Positions 55,401 to 64,000 of a stretch of 64,000 nt of DNA are shown one piece after another. The notes beneath the pieces are model-generated. The model was not told where the DNA came from and made no database searches. It saw only the letters and a program-made list of their open reading frames with translations. Source of the stretch: Baylisascaris procyonis (lineage: Eukaryota; Nematoda; Chromadorea; Rhabditida; Ascarididae); assembly GCA_037389465.1 (NCBI GenBank), contig JAZARR010000172.1, positions 4,503,501 through 4,567,500 of the forward strand, given 5' to 3'. The translations under genes were made by a program, and so were the position numbers. Each line of letters opens with the position of its first letter. Within the stretch, counting starts at the first letter, position 1.

Positions 55401-57420
55401 TCGATTATCGTAACGATTCCCTGAATTTTGTAATCGATCGATAAAGATTTTTGTCTCGAAGAGTTGTGCATACAGCTTTAGCTTCATGTTCAGGTAGTAG
55501 TTCCAGAATATCATACCTTCTTTGCTTAGGTCGAGCTGTGCATCATAATATCTACCTTGATTGTGCGAAAAGAAAATGAATACTCGGGAAGTTCGTTCCC
55601 TGAGAGGGATTCGATGTCTCTATTGTTTATTCAGGAGTTCTTTAGTTCAGTGAATGGTGGATAGCGCATAGTTGAAATCTTCATCAATGATTTGTTGATG
55701 ATGAAAAAAATATATCAATTTTGACGGGTCGAATTTTATAGATTCTTTTCGAATAAACTACTTCCTCATAGTTTTTTTTTTTTTAGAGATTTCCTGCTTG
55801 TGTTGATTCGTCACTAAAAATTGATTCCTACTTGCTGATCGAAACTAAAAATTATAAATATCGATTTTTTCCCTAATTAGCAAAGAAATAATGCGACATA
55901 ATGAGTTAATGACAGCCGCATTTGTAAGGGCTGACACGAATCTGATTTCGATAGAATCAAAAAATAGTGACGCATTACTTTGCTCATTTATGCTAGTAAA
56001 TAAAATTAAAAACTTCTATGAGAGTAACTCAAATGAGGAGACAATTATACAAAATTAAGCAACGCAATTAGCATTGCAGTATTATTCCCTATTGCATTTA
56101 TGGATAATTGCAACGTTTGCATAATAGCAATGAATCAGCGGATGCTGAAAAGCTATGATAATATGAACACTTCACGTAAACTTTAACCGCTATACTATAC
56201 ATCATACCTCATATACCTTTAACTTACTTGTTTTGCATATTCACGAATAACGTTGAGCACAACTCGACTTATCGATTGATAGTAAATATAGAAATGTGAA
56301 GCACCTTGTGATTTCCATATCTAAATATTTTTTTTTCAATATAATATTTCTATATGGATAAAAAGAAGACTTATTTAACATAAAACTAAGAATTTTGTTT
56401 GCATTTTTAAGAGAGAGTAAAACTGATAGAAAATTTACCGAATTTTTAGCATTGAATTTCTGTAAAAACTGAGAAAAATTTTGCGTATCCAGTTTAAAAA
56501 AAAAAATTCTTCTTGCAGTTTTATCTCAGAATTCACTTCAGTCCAATAGTGCCCCTAAGAATTTTTTTTAAGATGAATTTTTTTTTAAATATCCGAGATT
56601 AGTTGAAAAAACAGTTTGCTCTGATCATAAATTTGATCAAATTAATGCAGAAGAAATATAAATCAATGAAAATTAAACAGATAAAAATTATAGAAATAAA
56701 TTTTTCGAAAAAAATTATGTAAATTTTTTTTTTTTTTTGCTGCAAAAAACAAAATGTGAAGGTAAAATAACCTCAATGAATTGAATTATGGCAACATAGT
56801 CAGAATACCAATAAAGTGGAGGAACACAAACGTGAAGTCCACTACGAGTTGATGGCATTCGATGTACGCGTATCACCGCTCGACGATTCTCTTCCAACAA
56901 AAATATCTTCAATAAAATTTGAATTTATTATAGATGTAGCATATTTTATAGCATATATAGATGAATATAGCATATATTATGCGTAAACATTTCACTTCTT
57001 ATTCCTAATATCGAAAAAAAAATTTCAAACCTATGGAATATTAAGTTCAGAATTAGTGCTTCATTTCTCGTTTGCGCTAGTACAGCTCAACACATTTGTA
57101 TGAGTAGTAAATAAAGCGAATAACTTTAAGAACACTACTTCAAAAATCTAAAATTTTACTATATGAATGCGACTGAAGGTTTTGGGGGGAAAAAAAGAAG
57201 GACACTAGATTAGCATGAATTGTGAGCGTCTTTACATTCATTTAGCTTTTTGTGTGATTCTAACTTCGATCATTCTTCATTTCTAGTCATCATGTAGAAA
57301 CAATGAATGCATTTTTTGTGAATTTATGAATTATTTTTATGCTTCTGTGATTATTTATTTCTTTGTTTGTCTCTTATTAATGGTTTATTCATCCATTTAT
57401 TTATTTACTTGTTTTTCCGC

Positions 57421-57451
<31 letters not shown>

Positions 57452-58545
57452 TCTATTTATTTATTTGTTTGTTCACTTTTTGATTTATTTGTTTATTGTT
57501 ACTGTTTTGTGAATTCTTGCTCTCTCTATTTCTTTGCCCATTGTTGGGCAAATATAAAGTTGAAACGGCGATGCAAAGAACGTACAAAGCAAGCGCAAAT
57601 TGTTTGATGTGGCACTCTTTGAGAGGTTTCGCCTTGAATCTCTCATCTAACCACATCCTCCAAGGTGAAACCCCTCTGTACGCATCGAATAGCAAATAAA
57701 TTCCAAACAAAAGTTGACATGTGAACACAAAAATCGCCAGGTAGGCCGCTTTGATTGCTATGAAATGCGCTTACGTGAATTTAGTGAGAAGTAAACAAGT
57801 AAATGAGCAGGAAAATACTAAAAAATTGATAAATAAAAGGCCATCCCACTTCGTATTCCGCTTCCACTTCCCAGGAGTGGGTTTTGCTCCGAAAATTTCG
57901 AAAGGATTTCCATTATTCCTATGCTCATATGAATTGATAACCCTGAAAATTATAATTGTGTATATCAATTATTGTACTAATTTTCATTAACAAACTGAGT
58001 TTCTCTTGCATAAATTTGCATATTAACTGACTGGCACTGCTATGCGCAGCGCAGTCAATTTCAGCCATTATTGGACTGTTTTTGCATATACGAGTTCGTT
58101 ATGATGCTAATGATTTCTTGATGAAGTAAGCTTGATTCTCAAGAAGAGGATAAACGAAATAATGCATATTAGTACAAACCGATTTTGGTATAGGACGACG
58201 TTGTGCTAAATTTGCAGTAAGCATGAATGCAACCCATTTACAAGTAGGAGCCCATTTCCATGGGCATGAACCTTCAACTGGTTCGGCGCGTAGAATCGCA
58301 TTTGAAGTTGATGTTCGAAGTGTTGAGTTTATATCTCTACATTGACTAAATGCTAAAATACGTATAGCTGGCCAATGCATCCGTTGATCAACATATGCCC
58401 GATAGATGATAAGTGAGTTCGGGTGCAATCGGTTGGGGAGATGAGGAGTTGGTTGCACATTTATTACGACCTGAGGTAGAAGTAGAAATGCTACCGATAT
58501 GAAGAGGAAGATAGTCACAATGATCATATGCGAACGCCTTTGCAT
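52448..58545 (-). CDS. Glycosyltransferase family 92 (DUF23) protein
   Basis: Seven - strand exons join in phase to 454 aa: 58545-58180, 56906-56772, 56320-56228, 55420-55257, 54330-54060, 53573-53356 and 52565-52448. Residues about 7-25 form a type II signal anchor, so the catalytic part faces the Golgi lumen. Family features appear in order: CPWKWAPTCKWVAF in the stem; HVCVPPLYWYSDY (about 147-159); GASHFYIYYQSIS; HNDCL (229-233); the DID metal/nucleotide-sugar motif in VDIDEF (245-247); a conserved FxxLTNSL-type segment and LGGSFIFVHSRLRFH; then an IMLTHSVLKHLNP region. In nematodes characterised GT92 enzymes add galactose to core fucose of N-glycans; the exact acceptor here is not known. 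All boundaries are consensus, and the length is usual for the family. The intron 52566-53355 carries two minisatellites. Confidence 0.92.
52901..52978. repeat. 29-bp tandem repeat, about 2.7 copies
   Basis: Copies of attgccagctttgctagt followed by ctttttgaatt begin at 52901, 52930 and 52959, inside the last GT92 intron. Confidence 0.85.
53143..53289. repeat. 42-bp minisatellite, about 3.5 copies
   Basis: Units begin at 53143, 53185, 53227 and 53269. Because 42 is a multiple of three, the - strand stays open as a 14-residue repeat (NILQFQDII-like), 53292-53107. It lies in the last GT92 intron and I read it as non-coding. Related half-units (caaatcgcaaaatattgc) occur at about 52706-52740. Confidence 0.9.
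57421..57472. repeat. (TTTA)n microsatellite
   Basis: Simple TTTA repeat with one interruption, in the first GT92 intron (56907-58179). That intron shows open frames on both strands at 57450-57970 (for example - strand GIYLLFDAYRGVSPWRMWLD), none with paired splice sites in phase with the GT92 gene. Confidence 0.9.
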
Positions 58546-59923
58546 TCTTTATCGAAAAGTAGATTGATGTTTTCTGAATATGGATTCGGCAATACTAATA
58601 TAACTGCTTAAGTATCACGAGTATTCGTTGAAGCAATTGAAGCAAAGCTCGAGTTGTAGCTAGAGTTGTGGCATTTCGAGATCATTCGCTCATGAATGAG
58701 AGTTTAGAGAGGCATATCCGCCCTCTCATGTCGAGTACAGTCGCAATATATAGGAAATATTTCACTCATAGTAATTTCAGTTATGCATTAGATAAATAGA
58801 GAAATGCAGTAACTTCATAGATGAGTACATTTTAATGGCTCTAACGAAAAAAGCCGAATATAGATCAGAGTAGTTCATCGGCAAAATTGATAGTTGACCG
58901 TGAATAGACTAGCTTTGGAAAGCTAAACAGGTGAAATGTTTAGAACAGCTTAAATCTTCTTGTCTCTTAGTGCTCACAACAGCAACATAAATATGTCCGC
59001 AATTAGAATTAATGAGTAATTGGATATATAAGCAAATATAAAACAGCGAAGCAGTGATTGGAATATTCGACCACGCGAAATTTTATGGCAATCAACGGAT
59101 GGCTTCGTTAAACCGGCAACTACGACTTGGAATGAGTGGCAATAACGCTAGCACGGATAGTTTACATTTTTCGGGGGGATGCTTCTTATCAACGCGGACG
59201 GGAACATATGGAGGGCATTGCTGCTGTGCGCGATGCTCGGCCCTTTAACTAACACTCCGGAAGGGGCGAAAGCAATCTAAGAGCAACGTAGGAAGTCGTT
59301 ACCCTTGGCTGGCATATAAAAAAAAGACATCCTTCCTCCGTACAACTGATTCATTAGCCGTTGGCCACTCATAGCTAATCTAAGTGATCAGCTGTACAAC
59401 AGATTCTATGGGTAATATGAATAAATGGTTAAATTGCTCACTTTAATGCTCTTTTTTTGAGATAATATTAGCTCTAACAAAAGAAAAAGAAAAGAATTTC
59501 CCATCTCCACACTTTCCGCCACCTAGTTACTTCCATATTAATGCCATTATAATGCAGAGTATTCCAAGAAAAAAAACGATCTAAAATATTCTCATCCATG
59601 TGTTGGTTTATTTTAACTATAAATGGCTCAATAAATGGAAAATTGAATCAACGAGAATAATATAATACTTAAATTTATCTAAATATTCCCAATTGAGCGT
59701 CTAAATTTTCAAAAAAAAGCGTCTCAAAAATTTATTTTTAAATGCTCTTATTTTCATTTCTCAAGAAAATATAATCAGAAAATGTTGCGTATTGCTTATT
59801 TCACCTCTCATACTGAACACGTTATTCCTCTACATTATGAAGCAAGAGTTGATATCTTCACCTGACTTTCTCATATCCCTAATTTTTGATTTAAGTTGTC
59901 TTATACTGCTTAAGGAGATCCCT
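58546..59923. other. Upstream region of the GT92 gene
   Basis: A GC-richer block at 59050-59300 has a + frame starting at ATG 59099 (MASLNRQLRLGMSGNNASTD) that stops at 59248 (49 aa, Cys-rich end). It may be a small divergent gene or promoter-proximal sequence; I cannot decide. Confidence 0.3.
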
Positions 59924-61169
59924 TTAATTTTCGCTATGAGATAAGTGAAATATATAAGCGAGATCCTCCATAATTTCTTTCTCTCGCTGTTGAATATTCC
60001 TTCCTTCATCATCTTTCCTCTCTTTTAGCTGTGCAAAAATTGCAATATTTCGGCTAAATATTATGGTGTTACAATATTTCAATTCAATGTTACGGTGTTA
60101 CAGTATTTCGTCTCGATGTTACAGCGTACGATAAGTATTGGAAGTTGAGAAAAAAATACTCCATTAAGGCGGCTTAATGGGCAAGAAAATTTAGTTGGCT
60201 TACGTTCGATCTTCGTAATCGTTTTTGCTAGCAGCTTTTAACAGTTATTTGCTCGGCTGCTGCCATATGTGTGCTCTCAACCAACAATACGCTTCCATAC
60301 AGCTGAAATTTGCAACAAGGCGACTAAGTTTAACACATTTCAAAGGCTATAGCTAATATAAAGTCAATGGTAATTTTCTTTTTTTCTTTGAATTTAATAC
60401 TAAATTTCAGAAAATGGTTTGAACGTTTTTCAGTGCTGGAAAATATTTGAACTATGAGTAGATTTTTATGTCTTTTTAGAATTACTATGAAAAATCATGC
60501 TCCACCTTGATTTGCTGCTATATATTACTCTATAGTTCGTGATACTTTCAAATAACAAAGCTGTATTCCTGGCACTATGACTACGAAATGAAAGAATCCA
60601 TTTTTAAGCACTATTTTATAGAAAAAATCACATATTGAATTGCCGCTTTATTAACGGTTGCAGTTGTGAGATTTCAAATGGAATGAGGATAAAGGATTCC
60701 AAGGGATTTGTTAGTCAATTTTCCTCATATCTTAAATTTTGATGGTTACGAATGTGACAGCAATAATAAGCGTCCGATACATAATTTTCCTGGTATCCCA
60801 ATTCGCTGTTTATTGTGATCTTTCAAAGAGGACTTTTGATCCACTTATCCTAACATATAATTATCCTCTCTAAACGATTTGGAGATCGACGCCATATGTC
60901 GACTCTTACATTTTATCATCAAGAACGTCATAAAAGAATGTGCTCTTTTTTTTTGCTTTGCTATCTATTGCGAATACTATTTATAAATGATAATATTTTG
61001 TATACAGATACATACACGTAATGCATACAGATATCTGCAGAAAGGTAATTTTCAAATCAAAAAGAAAAGTTCCACTCACAATTATCTGACTCTGTGAAAT
61101 TTCTTCAGAAAAGAAGGATCCCTTTCGCCAAGTTTTTATTTTCTCACAAATCTCAACGTATATTGTCAT
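59924..61169 (-). CDS. Candidate small two-exon gene, 64 aa
   Basis: Exon 61169-61080 opens with ATG (MTIYVEICEKIKTWRKGSFF), reads EEISQSQII and meets a consensus gtgagt donor. It joins in phase to 60028-59924, after tttttgcacag, which reads LKERKDDEGRNIQQREKEIM and ends FHLSHSEN-stop. The product is charged and probably helical. Alternatives: the second block is also open as MMKEGIFNSERKKLWRISLI from an ATG at 60012, and another in-phase partner exists at 60302-60228 (LYGSVLLVESTHMAAAEQ). No family recognised. Confidence 0.35.
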
Positions 61170-61533
61170 TTTAAATTTGTGAAATATCAGTTAGGATTTG
61201 CATTCGAAAATCTTGTAAACGTAATACTTTCAATTAATCAACGAATTTTTTTTCATTCAAAAAAGCCATTTATGCTAATTTTTCTATTTATACTGACACA
61301 TTGCGCATTCGCACATTCATCTTCAATGAGTGAAATTTCATTCTCCTTTACCATCACTTTTCCTTTATATGATTGGCCTCATTTTTTTCAATGATTTAAA
61401 TTACTTTTGTTGATCATTTTTGTGGATCGAAGGCAGCATTTACGGCGGCTTCTCGCAATTATAATATGAACTGATTTTGATCTTTTTCCTCGTTTTATAA
61501 CCATTTTCTTCTTAGATACATAAAGTTTGCTGT

Positions 61534-61597
<64 letters not shown>

Positions 61598-64000
61598 TTT
61601 ATTAATTCACATTCATATTTTTACTTATATTAATATATAATGTGTGTGTATTCCTGACAAATGTGGATAAAACGGTAGATGAAACGAAGCTACTATGGTT
61701 TTGTGCAACAGCAGCATTTCATATTAAATATGGTCGATACGAATTATGACTGAAGTGGGCATGCCACATGCTGAATCCGCCTCAATGTAATTTGCATATT
61801 ACGTGATCATTGAATAAAATCAACTGTGTAGGTCGTAAGGTTGATTCCATGCTATTCCAAGTCCATATTTGAATATTCGTGGTGCATCCTTATAACTATC
61901 AGTAGTATAGTAGACATATAATATTTTAATATTGATAAATGCATGTTGATATAATGGCCGCAATATAGAATATCATCTTTGCGTAACGTTTACGGAATCC
62001 AATTATGGAAATTTTATTATTTATGACTACCGAATAAAATAGTAAACGTTCATATAGAAGAGAGTCGAAATTTTGTACGTTTGCATATCTCGTCAATTGA
62101 AATATGCAACTCTCTTCGGATTTATGAAATTGAAGCAATTCCTTGTCTGCTTCACTGGATTTTTCGCATCGACCTATTATCCATTCCACTACTTCCGACC
62201 CCTCACCTCCTTTTCCTCTTTTCTTACCGCCCACCCGCCGAAGAGATAATTGTTGATTCAGGCAAATTTCAGCTGGCTTACTGCTCGAGTTCAACGTTCA
62301 GCGTTTCTCTAACCCCCCTCCACCCTTTCGCTCCCACAACCCTGTCCCTCCCTCTCGCTCGTAGAAGAATATTCATTCGTTGTTGACGTACATTGCTTTA
62401 AAAGAAGATTTACTTTATTGATATTTGGTAATCCAGAATTCATCTGTGAATTTGGTGTTATTGAGAACAAGCTGAAATTTCTGGAAATTCTTTTGAAAGC
62501 ACCTCCCATCTTCCATGGAGATGGGAATCGCTATTTTTTCCGTTCGTATACAAAACAGGAGTAGACCCCTACAAATGATACATGGCACATTCTTTGGGCT
62601 ATTTGAAAAGACAGAGAGAGAGAAAGAGGGAGAGAAAGAGAGAAAAAGGAAGAGAGAGAATGAGAGTACATTGCAATAAACAGGAAGTGTTGTTCCGTAT
62701 GTTCTTTGTTCATCGTTTGTATTGATCAAATTTGAACAGAACGAGAATAATATCACACATGTTACGTTCAAAATACTTTATTCATATGGAAATCATATTA
62801 TTTTTACGAATGGAACCTTTTTATTACATATAAAAAGGTACTAAATTATTTGAAATTAAAACTTTTTTAGAGTATTCTTTGAGGTAATAAAGTAAAAAAA
62901 AAACGAGTTGGAAATTTATTATGCATTCTTCATGGTGATACATTATTGTGCTTGTATAGTAATGATACAAAGATAGGAATGGAAAATCTCTTTCAATGAT
63001 ATGGGAAAGAAAAAAGGTCACGACTTTAAAATAAAACATTATTGATATGCGAATTTCTACGAAAAATGAATATTTCGTTTTGCATAAATAGTAATGTAAT
63101 GTGCACAGCGATTGAATATGATATCAATTTCACATGATTCTACTATGAAGTTCATAAAAATTCTCAAATTTCGCATTGATATGAATCAAAAATTGAAAAT
63201 TTTGAAAAAAAAGTTAACTATTGATTCTAAATGCTGATTAATCGCAACAGTCTTGGAGAATTTTTTCTGCTTCCCTAATATTTTTCCATTTCTTCAATCC
63301 TTGAAGTTATATTGCCTAATAGCGGTTAAATTTGAAACGTATATTAAATAATTAGATGGATTAAATTTCTCCAGAGTAATAGTTTTTTTTTTCGGTATTT
63401 CTCCAAGATTTACAGCAATCGAAGAGGCGAGAAGGAGTGGGAAGGGGGAGGGGAGGGGGTTGTTTTTACTATAGGATTTAATAGTTCAGTAAGCTTATTG
63501 AGGAATTCATTCCTAGTATTTCCTTTCTTTGTAGGAGTCTATAATTTGTGTTTGGGCAGAGAAATCTAAGGCAATAATGGGAGGCGATTGCTGAACGAAG
63601 TAGCCAGAAACATCGTCGATTGCTACTATACACAATCGGTATTCCATTTATTTCATTCACACATCGCAAAGATTTGTCCTCTGAGCTTTACTCTCAATCG
63701 CTCTCTCTTTCTCTCCCTTTCTCTCTCCCTCCCTCTCAATTCCTATTTTACAGTTCAGATTCTGTAACTTTTTTCAGTAGAATTTTACTCGGTCTCATTT
63801 TCTAAGTTTTATTACTCTGCAATACTTTGAAAAAAATCCGTAATAAATTCTTCAAAAATTTTTTAAACATAATATTCAATAGTTGACAGAAAAATATTTA
63901 GTGAAAGGGGAGGTGAAAATGGTCTATTGAATTTTCATAACTTAAAAGAGAGGGATTAACAGCGAGAGGATTATCCTATGACAATGGGAAAATATTTGAA
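61170..64000. other. Right-hand end: repeats and DNA without a supported gene
   Basis: Contains (TA)n at 61538-61592, a GA-rich tract at 62611-62668, a CT-rich tract at about 63700-63740 and a G-run at 63443-63460. A 122-codon - strand open frame at 62294-61926 (including GGKKRGKGGEGSEVVEW) has no ATG start and is about as long as chance would produce in 64 kb. Confidence 0.5.
61538..61592. repeat. (TA)n microsatellite
   Basis: Simple TA repeat of about 55 bp, read directly. Confidence 0.95.

Noticed and set aside
61926..62294. 122-codon - strand frame
   Set aside because: No ATG, no acceptor in the right place, and one frame of this length is expected by chance in 64 kb of this composition.

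Overview
This is eukaryotic nuclear DNA, most likely from a nematode. It is AT-rich and carries long (TA)n arrays. The genes are split into short exons with GT/AG boundaries and acceptors such as ttttcag or ttttag, separated by introns of about 50 bp to several kb. The best-read gene content is an ER RAP chaperone and a GT92 glycosyltransferase, a family greatly expanded in nematodes. Intron sizes fit a parasitic (perhaps spirurid/filarial-like) nematode better than Caenorhabditis, but the species is inferred, not shown. All gene models were made by eye from open frames, splice signals and codon-phase matching, without transcripts.

Layout. (1) 0.5-4.9 kb, + strand: a complete five-exon RAP/LRPAP1-type chaperone with a signal peptide and a C-terminal HTEL. 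(2) 5-21 kb: T-rich on the + strand, which suggests + transcription. The well-supported part is the 3' end of a membrane-protein gene at 13.6-14.7 kb; other short open blocks lie at 5.8-10, 12.1 and 16-20 kb. (3) 24.3-37.3 kb, - strand: an eight-exon gene for a type II single-pass membrane protein with a PPxY motif, an unrecognised extracellular domain and a Q-rich tail with 21 glutamines. One of its introns holds a ~1 kb block of unusual composition. (4) 37.4-46.5 kb: a 31-bp HSE-like repeat array upstream of gene 3, a weakly supported + gene start at 40 kb, and a GC-richer block at 44.4 kb. (5) 46.6-50.6 kb, + strand: a six-exon protein resembling a degenerate class I methyltransferase fold, with a candidate antisense exon in its first intron. 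(6) 52.4-58.5 kb, - strand: a complete seven-exon GT92 glycosyltransferase with the DxD motif. (7) 59-64 kb: mostly non-coding, with one plausible small two-exon gene on the - strand.

The genes do not form a pathway. RAP and the GT92 enzyme both act in the secretory pathway, but nothing in the layout suggests co-regulation or an operon. No RNA gene, CRISPR array or intact transposon was recognised. In GC-richer blocks several frames are often open at once, so unsupported short frames are given low confidence or rejected.
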